Below are positions 45,500-58,256 of a DNA stretch of 64,000 nt, one piece after another. A program made the translations under genes and the position numbers. The first letter of the stretch is position 1, and every line of letters begins with the position of its first letter. A model generated the notes under the pieces. The model saw only the letters and a list, made by a program, of their open reading frames with translations. It did not search any database and had not been told where the DNA came from. The DNA lies in the NCBI GenBank assembly GCA_018398805.1, contig JAGFBZ010001897.1, positions 161,780 to 225,779 of the forward strand. The letters are read 5' to 3'. The stretch comes from Hirundichthys speculiger. Its lineage: Eukaryota > Chordata > Actinopteri > Beloniformes > Exocoetidae.

Positions 45500-45700
45500 A
45501 CTGAGGTTGTGGGCAATGTTAATTTTGATTGTTTATTTTTAATTCAGTCTTAGTCACTCACCAAAGGCTTGATTTAGTTAAAGTCATATTTTAGTCTTTT
45601 TGTTTTGCTTTGTTTTAGTTAAAATTTAGTCACTACAAATCAGTTTTAGTTTTAGTCTCAATTTAGTCTTTTGACAAACTTTGACAGTTGTTATACTGTC
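45500..45700. repeat. TTTTAGTC-rich degenerate repeat
   Basis: Short motifs TTTAGTC/TTTTAGTT recur about ten times from 45540 to 45675. This is a known style of low-complexity fish transposon sub-end, but no element border can be fixed. Confidence 0.5.
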
Positions 45701-46199
45701 ATAGATTTTGCAAAAGGATGCCTGTCATGTTAATAAAAACTGCATTGTAGCATACGTTGGATTGTGTTTAGTCATTTAAACTGAGTGTACCATATTACTT
45801 CACGTTTCTTTTCTGATTATTTGTACAATAAATTATTTACCTGCAAGGCTAAAGCTCTAATCCTCTTAAGATGTCAAAAGAAAATAATTTCAAACATTTC
45901 AAACCCATTTTCACAATTCACCAAAACGTTCTTCAAAAATAGACCAATATAAAACAATATAGAAATCTATGAAAAGTAGTGAGACAGGAAAAAGGGACAT
46001 GAGTTTAGCACAGTAGTCTAAAATAGAAGAAACATAGTCATCCCAAATAAGATTACAACCCTTAACAGAAGGGCTAAACTGGGCTGAGCCTTTAACATTT
46101 TACATTTAACACTGGTGCTGGGAAGCTGAGAATTTAGTAGCTCAGGACAAAGAGATCTAGAACAAGTACAACACATCTGGCACTATGTCAAAAAAATCA

Positions 46200-46480
46200 G
46201 TGTTGTAAAAATTACTGGAGTAAAAGTACAGATAGCTTACTTGAAAGTTATTCAAGTAAAAGTTAAAGTCACCACCCAAAAAATTACTTAGGTATTAAAA
46301 GTACCTCACATTAAATGTGCTCAAGTATTGAAGGTACCAGGTGGTAAAATGTACTCGAGTTCAGTATCAAAAGTTGTTGAATCTTTACTCCTTACCCTGT
46401 ACTCTTCTCTATGTACTGCATCCTTCATACTTCTACTTCATCAAATTTCATAGTAATGTGGTAAAAAGTACAATTCATTT
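46200..46480. mobile_element. hAT MITE fragment (AAGTACTCAAGTA family)
   Basis: GTTGTAAAAATTACTGGAGT followed by AAAAGTACAGA and TTCAAGTAAAAGTTAAAGTC resembles the subterminal text of the MITE at 28549-29306. The right end is degraded. Confidence 0.5.
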
Positions 46481-46622
46481 TTCTTGTAAATGTCAAATGA
46501 TTCACTTTTTCTACTTCTGGAGATTTGTCGCTAGGCTACTTTATGTACATAATCAGATAATTGTTCCATTTATACCGCCCCAATGTTTTTTTTCTGACCA
46601 AGATGTAAGGGTTAAAACATTA

Positions 46623-46700
46623 CAGTGATCCTTTGCCACTTCACGGTTTGAGTTCCGCAGTTTTAGTCATTCGTGGATTTTTTTTCAGAAATATATTATA
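46623..46700. repeat. Possible Tigger/pogo-like MITE end
   Basis: CAGTGATCCTTTGCCACTTC followed by ACGGTTTGAGTTCCGC is close in form to the CAGTGWTCCCTCG..TTCGCGG ends of mariner-type (Tigger-like) elements. Only one end is recognisable. Confidence 0.35.
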
Positions 46701-48850
46701 TATTATAAACAAACTGTGACCTGGGTGGGTTGTGTTCTTTCTGATGTTGCTTGTCTTCTTTTGTAGTCAGCTAGCATATATTGTGTTCAGAGTTGGGAGC
46801 TCTTTTCCAACAATCCTCTGAGCTGACTTAACTGCCTATGCCACTCCTTCTTTTTTCTACAGTGCAGCTAGAGTACCAAACTGTGGTACAGTGGCAGAGG
46901 ATACTCTATAGTGCTCCCCAATAACTAAACCTTTATTGGCTCATCTGAATAAGTAAACTGGACTGTACTCTCACTTTTGTTCTTTTTACTTTGTACACCA
47001 CTTCTAGTCCATATTAAGAACATTATATTTGTTTATTATTGTGACTTAGTTCAAGATAATATTTTTGCAGAAATTAATGCAGAAAATCAGTTAATTCCAA
47101 GACATTCAAATGCTTTTTCTTGTCACTTCGAGACTGAATCATATGACAAAAATTACAAATACTCTGTATCACTGAAAATGTCCAGGTCAGAAGTATCCTT
47201 TGAAATCTGCCCAGAACTTTATGTTGCTATTCATACCTTCTCTAGAACATTTCGAAACATTTCATCAACCAAATGATGATCGATTGAGAGATGGATGAGG
47301 TGAAAAAGAGGTAAATACATCATATTTGTTTTTATTTTGGTTGTAAACTTTAGCCTCAATGACTCATCATTAAACATGACACAAGGCAGGTTATCTTTAT
47401 TCATCTGCAGCCTTGACTTTACCTTCACAACTTCACACACGGTGGCAAACCAGCCATCACACTGCCCACATCTTTGGCTTCAGCTAGTCATATATGTAGC
47501 CCAGAGCATGATGGGAAAATTTGAATTAACATAATATGCAACAGCTGAGCATAACCACAACAGATTTTTTGATCACCAATTAACCTGACATGTTTTTGAA
47601 CTGTGAGAGGAAGCTGCAATACTCAGCGAAAGTCTACGCACACACAGAAACCACGCAACAGTTTCTGAAAGAGCACTGAAGCAATCTGTACAGAATCCAG
47701 TTGGAATTTAAACTGGGAACCTTCTAGCTGTGAGGCAACAAACATAAAGGTGTCACGGATGTCAACTTCATGGTGACACAATTACTTTCTAGCTTAAGAT
47801 GTATGTGGCAGTGTCACAAAAAAACTACAAAAATTCTAAAATAAAGCCCATAAAATATTTTATCCCTAGCCAAAGATGTCAACCACCTGGAAGCAAAAGG
47901 ATAATAAATGTTTGAACAAAATTTAAAGCAATCTATAAGTCAGTATTGAGATACTGCAGTCTGGGGGCCAATTGTCTGACTAACAATGCTTAGATAAAAA
48001 AAAAATCAAACAAAAAAAACAATTTTAAAGCTATAAAGACACTTTATTAGCCTCTGGTTGCTACTAGTGAATTTATGGCACCTTGTTGCTGCTGTTGTTG
48101 ATAGCAGGTTTCAAAGCTCCGCTCTCTTTGTAAACAACTACAACCTAAAGTCAAAGTTAAGCTTTTTCTCCTCCATAAAGTGATGTTCTTAGTTCTGGAA
48201 TAGTCAGCTGTTTTCCTCTCGGTGTCTCAGTTTCCTTTTTTTCTTTCTCTTGTAAACTTCTAGGCTTGTAGATGTGGAACAGTTCATCTGACCTGTCCCC
48301 CCCCCATCTGTGTCCTAACATACCTGCTGGCCAGTAGGCTACTCATGTATGGAGTCAGGTTTGCATGTGATCATGTGAAACTTTCATTATCCGCATGGCA
48401 CTTAACTACACAGTAAAATGTGCACCTAATTAAGCTCCTGGTGTGAATTTTACTACAGGGTATTATCTCACAAAACTGCTGCTTTTTTTTTGGTGCATTG
48501 ACAGGCAGGGACTCATCACACCACCGCTTCCTATCAGATCTTATCTGTTCTGCTGGACGTAAACAGAAGCGTTGATCTGTGGCCACTCACAGATTTCTGG
48601 AGAGAACTACATTTTACATATGAATGAAAACCCAAAAGAAACAAAAGAAAATGTTAAAAAAGGAAAAAAAGAACTTGTTTTATCATGTAAATCTTAACAA
48701 AGTGCTTTTGATTTGCAAAACTACCCAAGTTATTGTAACTTCTATTTTCAAAAGAGTCAAGACTGAATGGGATTAAAACAGGTGGGGAAAAAAAAATAGA
48801 TGGCTGAATGTAACATTTTATTTCAGGGTACAGAAAAAAACCATGGTTTA
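46701..48850. other. Non-coding, no gene seen
   Basis: Long AT-rich stretch with only short frames. A 23-base block at 47661-47683 is identical to 38795-38817, so part of it belongs to an unnamed dispersed repeat. Confidence 0.35.
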
Positions 48851-48890
48851 TACACTCAAGGAAAAAAGAAACGCACCACTGCTTTTTTAC

Positions 48891-50067
48891 TAGGGATGTC
48901 CCGATCACGTTTTTTGGGTCCCGATCCGATTCCGATCTTTTAATTTTGAAGATCGGCCGATTTCCGATTTTTTCCGATCCGATTTCACTTCTTTTGAGTG
49001 GGCAAACAGAGTTTAATTTCCCATGCATTTTATTTCCTGTGTACATGAATAAATAGGCCTGAATCCAAGCTGAGATTAATAGCTTTTATCATCTCATAAA
49101 ATAAACAATAACTTATTTAAGCACTCTTCTTTCTTTCTTTTTTGTTTGGGAGAATTATTATAAAACACATTTAGTTACAGAACAGTGACTGTTCAACAGT
49201 CTCAGTACTAAAGAACATAGCACTTCCATTTAAATAGCAGCAGGTGAACTTGGCTAGCAGTTTAAGGCAATGAAAACACTAGCAGAAGTCTTTGCAATCA
49301 ATGAAATCACATCAGAATAAAAATAACATAAAATATTAACTTCACTTCTTTCAAGACCCGCTGCACATGTTCGCGCACCTTTGTGTCCTTTGTCGTTCAT
49401 GTAATGACGGGAACGAGGCTCGAGGTAATTAATGAGCCGGTTAAATGCCTTGTATTCCACAAACTCCGTGTCCTCTGTAATACATTCCGCGATTAGCTCG
49501 GTGATTTTTCTGTATTTCTCTGAGCGTTTCACAGAGCGTTTGCTGCCGAAGCTGCTGCCGTCGGCAGAACAGTGACCGCAGCCGACGGCACCAAAGCTGC
49601 TGCGGAGATCGGTGCTGCGTGCTTTTTTAAGTGTCTGATTAAATTGGTGGTGTTGTAAACTCTCTTCTTACTTACCCATCATGATATATCAGCCTTCCAC
49701 ACGTTTCAAGTCGCAGTCGAAGCGTCGGTCTTTGTAATTTTATAGCGCTGCCACACTGCTGACATTTTTGCTAAAGTTTAGCCTGACGCCGCCGGTCTTA
49801 AAACTTTTAAGGTTTTAACTTTTAAGGCGCTGCTGGGAAACTTCATTTCAGTGCAAATTATTAAATGTATATAGTTTAAAAAATATTTATGTTTGTGTAA
49901 TATGATTACTTTATTAATTTGTGTTAATCAGGATCACTTTTTGAGGAAAAAAATAATGAAAAAAAGATCGGCGTGTTATAATAAGGTTGATCGGCCGATC
50001 CGATCCACCTTAAATTTTTAAGATCGAAGGCCGATCCGATCTGGGGATCGGGATCGGGACATCCCTA
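48891..50067 (-). mobile_element. hAT with BED finger nested in the Tc1 copy
   Basis: The ends are TAGGGATGTCCCGATCACG and the complement of TAGGGATGTCCCGATCCCG. They are flanked by TTTTTTAC at 48883-48890 and 50069-50076, an 8-bp duplication apart from one extra T at 50068. The uninterrupted target survives in the other Tc1 copy near 16325. Both subterminal regions are dense in GATCGG/CCGATC motifs. The minus strand carries remnants of a BED-finger transposase. Confidence 0.93.
49254..49775 (-). pseudogene. BED-finger hAT transposase N-terminal remnant
   Basis: On the minus strand near 49770 the text begins MSAVWQRYKITKTDASTA, the aromatic first part of a BED finger. The cysteine pair is lost after a stop. 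The second half follows at about 49660-49617 as VYNTTNLIRHLKKHAA, with the histidine pair. In a further frame 49532-49254 reads KRSEKYRKITELIAECITED, AFNRLINYLEPRSRHYM and then unrelated residues. KITELIAxFIxxD and RLLNYLEPRY are the start of the hAT transposase core. The rest of the core is missing, so the element is non-autonomous. Confidence 0.75.
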
Positions 50068-50237
50068 TTTTTTTACCACATTTTCTTTTGGTTACTTATT
50101 TTTAATGGAAATATTACATGTGCACATCAACCATATACCTGTCCCTGATATTCAGACCCAATTAATCAATGCTTGTGACAGTTTCAATAGCAATAACATG
50201 ACCAAACAATAAAGCATCACAGTAAACAAAAACACAG

Positions 50238-50582
50238 TTATTTGATTCGATTGTCAGTAATTAACATGACCACCATTCGCCTCAAGGACACTTGCCTTTG
50301 ATGGGTCCCAATGGTTTCAGCAGCAGTTCTTGTTGCTGGTCGAAACCTGTCACGGAGATGTGACAACCGATTCGCTCGGTCCTGTGCGGCCGTTGTGACA
50401 CGTGGTCCACCAGATCTTGGACGGTTGGAGGATCCAGTGGTCTGGAAACGCTCAGCAAGGCGTACAACAGTAGAGTGATGGACTCCAAACACCCTGGCTA
50501 CAGCCCGTGTGCTCCTTCCAGCTTGAAGCATGCCAATGGCACGATCTCTCTCTGGTTGCTGTAGTCGTGGCATCGTGAACAA
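50238..50582 (-). pseudogene. Tc1-like transposase DNA-binding domain, copy 2
   Basis: This 114-codon frame is nearly identical to that at 16495-16839, with helix-turn-helix text GRSTRAVARVFGVHHSTVV and a GGPRVTTAAQDRANRL variant of the GRPR hook. The conserved GRPR-type arginine is changed to glycine here (SGGPRV), which could weaken minor-groove binding. The catalytic domain is absent. Confidence 0.85.
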
Positions 50583-50872
50583 ATGTGCTTTTTATCCATT
50601 TTGGTGTCTTTTTATAGGGAATGGTTGTGCACAATTGAGGACAGGTCCAATTAATCTCTGAGTTTTACTCATGACCCAGACATAGGTGATTATACAAAAC
50701 TACAATTGTTATTGCTGATCAAAATCAATCAACCGGAACCAGGAAAACAGTGATTTCATTTTGACTCAAAATTGTACTAAACTCTTTGTAGTCTGTAATT
50801 TTTCACTGTCTATAATATTTTTGGAAAAATTGAGAAAACGAAAATGGTGCGTTTCTTTTTTCCTTCAGTATA

Positions 50873-52388
50873 GTATTTGACATTAGAAGAGTTATTCCTT
50901 ATGTTACCTGTGGCACCTTCAGGAGTAAGTCATCTTCAACACAGTTAGTAATCCTCCATGAGATGGACCTGTATCTAATTGTACTAAAGTTTGGGTTTAA
51001 GCACACTTCAGTAGTTTAAGCAGATTCAAGCAAACTATGTTTTCATCAAGAAAAGGCATTCCTGTGAATCAAAATTAGAAAAAAACAGTATATCACATTT
51101 TTTGTTTCACATTCTTTGCATTTACAAAGACCAGCAGTACTCTGATATTAACCCAGCTGTAAACCTGTTTCTCAGGAAACCATCATTCCTCAAGGAATTC
51201 TCAGGAAGTCTTCAAATTAAGAGATGCTGAGTACAAGGATCACTGTTGCATTTTTTCTAGTAAATACCTTAATCTTAATATAACGTTTTCTTCAAGTTTT
51301 GGCTGAGTTTTCAATAAAAATGGCCCCATATGGTAGATATGAAATGTTTGATGGCAAGGCACAGGAAGTTAGGAACATACCATGAATTGAATTATGTAAA
51401 CCTGAAATTTAAAATTGATGTTCTAAAATCAACTCTATGAAATGTCTTATTCAAAATATTGTGTTATTTACAATAAGGTCAATCATTAGGACACTCAGCT
51501 TAGTGATTGTCATTGTCAGTGTTTCCCTACAATTACATGTGGTAAAGTCTATGGCTGTGGTTGGGAAGATCAAATGCTCATTAGGCTCGCTCATGTCTTA
51601 CATAGTTTTTTGTGCCTTCATATTATTGTTTTTTTTTTTTTTAATAAATAAATAAGTAAGTTCCTTACTGATCAATAGGTCCTGAACTGCACAGACTCTG
51701 ATATCAACAGAAAAATTAGGAATTATTTCCAGCAGCAGTTGGGCCTTTTTGATCTTCAGCCTCTTCATCTGCAGATGAGGAACTTGTCAGTAACAGTATT
51801 GATTATTAGACTGCAGACTGATCTGAGATCAGCAGCACTGAACTATTCTCCTTCTGTCAAACAGTGGAACCAGTTTTCATAACTAGTTATTTTTTTTGTG
51901 GAGGCAGTCATAGATAATGTTCTCTGAGCACCTCTCCAAAAGTCTTATGAGTCTGAACAAATGAAAAAATAAATATGAAAAATCCAATTGAACAAACTAA
52001 ACATCATTTGAAATGTTGAAATCCTACAATTTAAATATGGAAACATTTTAAGATGGGCTGTGAAACAATTATAATTGTTTTTATACACCTGACTCTGTTA
52101 AATTAATCAGTAAGTATCGTCAATTTATTATAAGATTTTGACCTTTGACCCAAAAAATACTTGTGTTAACATGTACACACTAAAACATGTGTTCCACTCA
52201 GAAATATACATTTGCTTTCCCTATAACTGTCATGGCCTGGGTCGGCCATGGCAGCCCTGTGTGTGTCTGTGTCTGTCTAGTTGGTGTCTCTCCCTGTCTT
52301 TAGTGGTTCCTGTTTTACTTTGAAAGGTCTGTCTTGTCTCTATTGTGTTCTGCTTTGCTTCCTTCCCCTCGATACCCTAATCTAAACT
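50873..52388. other. AT-rich, possible LTR fragment at the end
   Basis: No gene is seen. At 52228-52375, TGTCATGGCCTGGGTCGGCC followed by a T/C-rich stretch resembles the start of a fish retrotransposon LTR. There is no second copy in the window to confirm it. Confidence 0.3.
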
Positions 52389-52760
52389 AGTATTGCTCAG
52401 ATTCTGATACCGGTATCTGAAATTGCTCCGATGCTGTCAAAAATGCCAGGTATCGGCAAGTATGGGAGTCTACGCACCAACCGATAACATGTACTTTATA
52501 TTTAGTAATTTATTTACTGGTTACGTCTGTTACGCTACCAGCAAAAAATTAATTTTGCAATATTGTTTTATACTGTTTTATTCGGAAATAAATATAGACA
52601 TAAATGGCTTGGATTTGCTGTATTTATTCATGTTTTACAACAATGATAATTATATTACAGTCAGGCATGCTCTGATCGGTAGTCGGTATCGGCCGATACC
52701 CACAGCTCAAGAACTGGAATCGGTATCGGGAGGGAAAAATTGGTATCGAAAACATCTCTA
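52389..52760. mobile_element. hAT-like MITE remnant (GGTATCGG-rich)
   Basis: TAGTATTGCTCAGATTCTGA then ACCGGTATCTGAAATTGC at the left, and GTCGGTATCGGCCGATACCC with AACATCTCTA at the right, resemble a fish hAT family with repeated GGTATCGG motifs. The ends are only partly complementary and a duplication is not evident. Confidence 0.5.
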
Positions 52761-52864
52761 ATTAATGAATAAGTTAATGACACTAGTCAACAGTCATAAT
52801 CAGATTTCAGCGCATGTAATCATTTGTAAGACATGCTTTTAATCTAACATGTATCTTTGTTCAC

Positions 52865-53545
52865 CTGAGGATGGACATCCCAAACAAAATACAAGCGGTG
52901 CCATGGCAAGCAGCCAGGAAAAGGTCAGTGAAGAGATTGTCTCTCCTCTGGGGATGGATCAGTAATTTGGAAACATTTTGGAGAAAACAGGGATCAGCAT
53001 GCTTGATATTGAGCAATGGCATTCGGATATAAATTACTCAGTTAGCACCACAAACCTTGCCAAGGACCTTAAGAAAAAACATGAGCAGAAGAACAGCGGT
53101 AAAGATAACAAATGACATGCTGTTTCATCATCACAAACTGCGATCAGATCTGGTTCTACAAAATTAAACCACAACTCAAACACAGTAATGATCATTACTG
53201 CTGCAATTTCATGTTTCATTTGCAAAGACATGAACGATGGCAGTGTTGTTAAGAACAACTACATAATCTGGAACTAGGCAACAGGAAAGAACGCTATTCT
53301 GCAACAAAGAGCCCAAGTTTCTGCAATGATTACGTTATTAAGAGTATAGAGTACTTGGAATAGCACTGTCCGTTTGTGTACTGTTGTTTTTCAGTGAGTG
53401 GTGCTGAGCGTAATCTATCTTGTAATTGGGTATAAAGCTCTTGCTGTGATATTGCTACTGAATGTACTGCAGTGATATCTAAACACACTGATGAAGTTTG
53501 ATTGCGTTCATCCTTTTTTAATTGTATTAATGTTGACAACCCTAA
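52865..53545 (+). pseudogene. BED-finger hAT relic
   Basis: Near 52955 the plus-strand text reads SVIWKHFG and, after decay, STTNLAKDLKKKHEQKNSG, the two ends of a BED finger with the cysteine pair lost. The right end TTAATGTTGACAACCCTAAT at about 53526 is a hAT-type terminus. No core domain is left. Confidence 0.55.
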
Positions 53546-53599
53546 TTTGAATTTACCAATGCCACAGCAATAGTTTCTTTTTAGAATAAGATGAGATAG

Positions 53600-53645
53600 A
53601 CATCCATAACCCCCCCCCCCCCCAAAAAAAAAAAAAAAAAATGTA
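53600..53645. repeat. Poly(C)/poly(A) run
   Basis: About 14 cytosines followed by about 20 adenines. On the minus strand this lies beyond the L2 3' end. Confidence 0.9.
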
Positions 53646-53739
53646 AACCCTACAAATACATTAGTACACATTAAAATAAAACAATTTAAATTCGACATAA
53701 CAATACAATTAAAATTAAATTAAAAATATCTCACATCAT

Positions 53740-54420
53740 TACTGTGTATTTAAAGCCATTTTAAATAAATAAGTTTTAAGCCTGGATTTAAAAAACCCAA
53801 AGTCAGTGATGGTGTGCATTTCTGGGGGCAGCTTATTCCAGAGTCTGGGTCCGGATCACCCCAGAGTTTAGTCCTTGTTCTGGGGACTTCCAGCAAGATT
53901 CTGAAAAGAAAACAGGAAAGAGCTTTAAAAACAAAGATTAACATTTTAAAATCTGAAAGAAACAGCCAGTGAATAAAACCGGGGTGATGTGTTCCTGACG
54001 TCGAGCTTTGGTTAAAAAGCGTGCAGTGGCGTTCTGGACCGGCTGAAGACGGCTGAGTAAAGACTTGGAGACACCAACATACAAAGCATTACAATAATCA
54101 ATTCTAGAGCTTATAAAAGCATGGATGGTTTTTTCCAAGTTTGGACGATTTAAAAATGGTTTTACTTTTGTTAAAACCCATAACTGATAAAAACTGGCCC
54201 TGACCACGCTGTCAATTCGCTTGTCAAACTTTAAGCTGCTATCAAAAATAACTCCAAGATTCCTAACAGAAGATTTAACTTTAAACCATAGGTCACCAGA
54301 GTGTGTTGAATGACCACAGAAGACATACTCTGTTTTATCTTCATTTAAGTCCAGAAAATTTTGCCCTAACCACATTTTAATATCTGCAATGCAGTCAGAA
54401 AGGGTTTGAAGAGCACCACT
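53740..54420 (-). pseudogene. L2-clade LINE reverse transcriptase C-terminal fragment
   Basis: The minus-strand frame at 53938-54375 reads NFLDLNEDKTEYVFCG, SSVRNLGVIFDSSLKFDKRI, FYQLWVLTKVKPFLNRPNLE, HAFISSRIDYCNALYVGVSK and LQPVQNATARFLTKARRQEH followed by ITPV. This is the thumb and downstream region of L2 (Maui-like) elements. After a frameshift near 53945, VPRTRTKLWGD and PGLKLIYLKWL remain of the C-terminus. The polymerase motifs upstream are absent, so it is a 5'-truncated copy. Confidence 0.85.
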
Positions 54421-55605
54421 TTAGTTTGGGAGCACAGGAAGATGAATTAGCAGGTCATCTTCATAGTAGTGAAACATAAAAATATAAAAGTTCTCTCTGA
54501 AATGATTCATACCTATATACTTCTTTTAGAAAATGAAGAGATAGATATGTTTACTTAATGAAAAAGTTGTCATTTCAAAAGCTCCTGCAGAGTTTTATTT
54601 GACAGAAACAAAGAAACAGCAAAGGCAAGAAAACAACAAACAAATGGAAACGAGTTGAGCTACATTTCATTAAGAGTCACAAAAGCTAAAAGCTCCAAGC
54701 GGGAAAACCTTGTCGTTAATAAACAGAGCTGACTAACAACATTAGAGGTGATCCATCAAAAACAAAGCAAGGCTGTAACCCTGTCTATCCATTAGCACCG
54801 TATGAAGGAGAACGTTTATGATTACCAGTGATGAGACTTTTACATACTTACCATTACTATAAAACCAATCACAGTATGGAAGAAGTGTAATTATGTCACC
54901 TCAGCTTTTTAAATCTTTGAAAAAAATCTTTGGACCCTTTGAAATCAGGACAAAATGAAATAGAAATAGACACCCAATGCCCTGCATTTTTACCAATGAA
55001 CTTATCTTTACATTTTTTGAGTACAAATGTTTTAGAAAAAAGGGCCCAGTTGAAAATTCTGAACTCATTAAAAATTGATTATAAAATCAAATATTTCAGC
55101 TCCTGCAGATTCACTTGCTTACTGAGGCAACACGTGCACACATACGCACACTGTGTTATTTTTGTTTTTGGCATTTTCTTGGGGAAGGTAACCTAAATGT
55201 GCTTGTGGTAGTTGTTCACATCACTGATATTCTAACTGCTTATATCTTAGTTATACAGCTTGAACTTGAATAGCACAGAATGCATTTTTAAAATTATGTA
55301 TACTCATCTTTTCAAAATGTATTAATATGACATCATATCTGCGCTGGGATGGCTTATATGAAGCATGTACATTTCATTTATGTTGTTGAAATATCATTAC
55401 CTCAAGATTATTAATCAATTATTCTTCAAAACCTATTAATGTAAACTAGTGACTGAAGACTTGGTTTTGAGGAGACTTTTGAGGAAAAATGTCATCCAAC
55501 TGCAGCTCCTCCAATGTTATCAAAATGCCAGCTGGGCACCAGAGTAGTGGAGGCAACGCTGGGTCGCTGCTGGCTGAGATCAAAACATTGTATGCGTGTG
55601 TGTGT

Positions 55606-55641
<36 letters not shown>

Positions 55642-56220
55642 CCTTGGAGGGAATAATTGCATTTTTCAGAAAAGCGTTAGTGCTTCTGTGAGACAATACC
55701 AGGCTAGGAAGAAGGTTCCCCAAACAGGGCAGTGAGCTAAAGGTTTCCAGCCAAGCTGACAGCTCAGGTGCATTCATTACCTGAGAAACAAGAACTCCAA
55801 GTTTAACCATTTCTGTTTCATTTTGATTTAAAAGGTCCAAATATCTGTAATATTCAACTTCCTCAGTTTGAAACCAGTTGTCTTTTGCCTGTTTGCTGTC
55901 CAAGTACAACTTTAAATGCCATAAAGAATATCCAGTATGGACATCTTTTCAACTCCTCAATGCTCTTCTTCTGCTGGTTGGTAAACAGCGCTGGCTGCAT
56001 AATAGGCCTGTCCTTGTCAAAACATCTCAGTTTATCCAGAAGATTGTAAAAATGAGATTAAAAAAAACAAAAAGAAAAGTTTTTTCATCGCAGGGCCTTT
56101 GAAGGCATTGTGATTATTGTCATTGATGTGAACATAGTGAAACTAGATTTGAAAGTTCTGCATTACCATAGTTTTTAGGCCCAATTTATTAGTGCCATAT
56201 ATAGCACTCAGGCACACACA
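54421..56220. other. Non-coding, no gene seen
   Basis: No exon or element can be supported. A (TG)n microsatellite lies at about 55594-55640. Confidence 0.35.
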
Positions 56221-56222
56221 CA

Positions 56223-57345
56223 CACGTACACACTAAAAAATATTGGGTTATTTTCTCAACCCAACCACTGGGTTAAAGTGGTTGGGTACTTTCATTGGGT
56301 TAATTTAACCACTGTTGGGTTGTTTAATCTGACCCAGCTGTTGGGTTATTAGTTAGGTCAGTGTTTGTGATCATACCAGACTACAATAACCCAACCCCTG
56401 GGTCAATTTAACCCCATCTGCTGAGTTATTTAAGATTTAAAAAACATCAACTTCCTTTAAGCAGCCATTTCACAACTGACAAAGGGACTGGATCCAGATG
56501 ACAACGAGCAAGGTTTGTTTCTCCTCATTTTTATCTTTAAAAATTTGTTTTGCTTATTAATTGCGGTAAAAACTCTAAAGTAGTACTGAAGCTTACAGTA
56601 ATTATTCACACGGCACTGTAGACCGCTATAGCAGACCAGTTGTCTTTATGTGAAGATCACTGCTAGGAAGCGCACACACGTGCGCGCACATAATTGTGCA
56701 ATTGAGCTTGCTTTTGTGGTATTTGCTATCACGTAAAGAAAGATATATATATTCTGAGTAGCTATTGTGGTGACGACAGACAGCACAATCCCTGTCGATG
56801 TGATGATGCTTCCAGGTCCAGGTCTTTATAAATCTCTGATCCAGGTCCATGACCAAGCCAGTAAGCAATTCCACACTGTACCATATAGGGATGCAACAGT
56901 ACTCGGTAAAATTTGGTACGACCTGCACGGGACACGGGACGCTTTTATGTCCCGCGGTATTTATGTTCCAATAACTTTGCATTGGACTTGCACGTGAGCA
57001 TGCGTGCCTTTTAGGCAACAGGCTTTCCGCAAACTCGGCATCTTGTGATCGCTTGTTTAGGGTAGGAGATGGTCTGAAACTGTACCAAATCGTATTGAAA
57101 CCGTGACACAAAAAGCGCGGTACGGACCGAACCGTGAGCCACCTGTACCATTGCACCCCTAGTACCAGACCACACCACTTAACACGTATAACCAGACAGC
57201 TATAGCAAATGTAAAAAACAAAAAAACGGTTGAAAAATAATGGTCAGCCATTAGTCAGGTTGTTTTAACCCAACTGTGTTATTATTGACCCAACTACTGG
57301 GTTATTGGTTATTATTGACCCAACTACTGGGTTATTGGCCACAAA
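56223..57345. mobile_element. TGGGTTA-rich inverted element
   Basis: The left part (56237-56430) holds about eight TGGGTTA or AACCCAA motifs in alternating orientation, and the right part (57255-57345) holds about five more, including a duplicated TTATTGACCCAACTACTGGG. This style matches a fish non-autonomous DNA element whose ends are built of AACCCAA repeats. A separate MITE lies inside. Borders are approximate. Confidence 0.5.
56886..57161. mobile_element. Small hAT MITE, 276 bp
   Basis: TAGGGATGCAACAGTACTCG at the left and the complement of TAGGGGTGCAATGGTACAGG at the right are inverted. They are flanked by GTACCATA (56878-56885) and GTACCAGA (57162-57169), an 8-bp duplication with one mismatch. 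It contains GGTACGGACCGAACCG-type motifs and no coding sequence. Confidence 0.85.
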
Positions 57346-58256
57346 GAAGCTGTTTTGCGGGTTTACGCTGTCTTTTCTTGTTCTTCTACAAAACACAGTC
57401 AGTTCCACTCGTCAAATGTAAAATTACTATTGAGATTATTCATAGCAGTAATGTTTAAATAAGGTCTTGTTAACTGTGCTATTATTGGGATGCGTTTCAT
57501 CAGGTTAACTCACTCTGAATATATGTTAGTGTTCATTTAACGTTACAACAGTGGATGTACGTAGTCGCTAATAATCTGAGAAATGTACATCAGTGCTCAC
57601 CATTGTTGATCATGCTGGGGGGAGGGGGGGGGGTGTCTGTTTATAATCCATAAACGATTAGTAATCCATTGTATTGTAGTTATCCAGGTGTCATGGTGAA
57701 CAGTCTGTTTAGCTGGCTAAGCTAACCTTAACCAAGAAGCAGGTGTAGCCAATGTTCACCAGGTAGCATGAAGGCTTAACTAGATGGCGTGTAGCATTTA
57801 GAAACATCTTCATACACTCCACAGGTAGACTTCCCATGATCAACAGCCAATTTAATGATAACATCCCACTGTGTTTTCAAAAAGTAAATTGCCTCTGAAT
57901 TGTCCGAATCAATGTCATAATCTTCCACTACAGCTTGTTCATGTGAGCACTGGTTTCTGTGAGTTAGTGACATACAGGAATGGCTCTAGAAGTTTTAGGC
58001 ATGCAGGCATGTCAAGATTGAGCTGATGAGATCTCTGATGACTTGTTTGATTCAGTCTTTCTAAACTGACAGAAAGCAACATTGCATTTTTGCTTTTTTT
58101 TTTTTTTATTAATTAATCTATTTTTAAGACAACCACTTGTGGTAGTTCTGACAATAAATTAAATGTCCTCTCACCCCTGAATGCAACTAAGTTACAGTTT
58201 TCAATATAACCATGTTCCTTTTGAAATAGAAAAAATGCATTTCCTTTTTATTTTTA
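57346..58256. other. Non-coding, no gene seen
   Basis: A poly(G) run lies near 57617-57633 and a poly(T) run at 58095. No gene is visible. Confidence 0.35.

Larger units (their letters stand above)
48853..50870 (-). mobile_element. Tc1/mariner deletion derivative, copy 2, interrupted
   Basis: The ends CACTCAAGGAAAAAAGAAAC and the complement of TACTGAAGGAAAAAAGAAAC match copy 1 at 16295-17128, and TA flanks the element. After removing the nested hAT and its extra duplication the length is about 832 bp, against 834 bp for copy 1. The transposase remnant is the same 114-codon frame with a handful of substitutions. Both copies therefore derive from the same deleted master. Confidence 0.92.
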
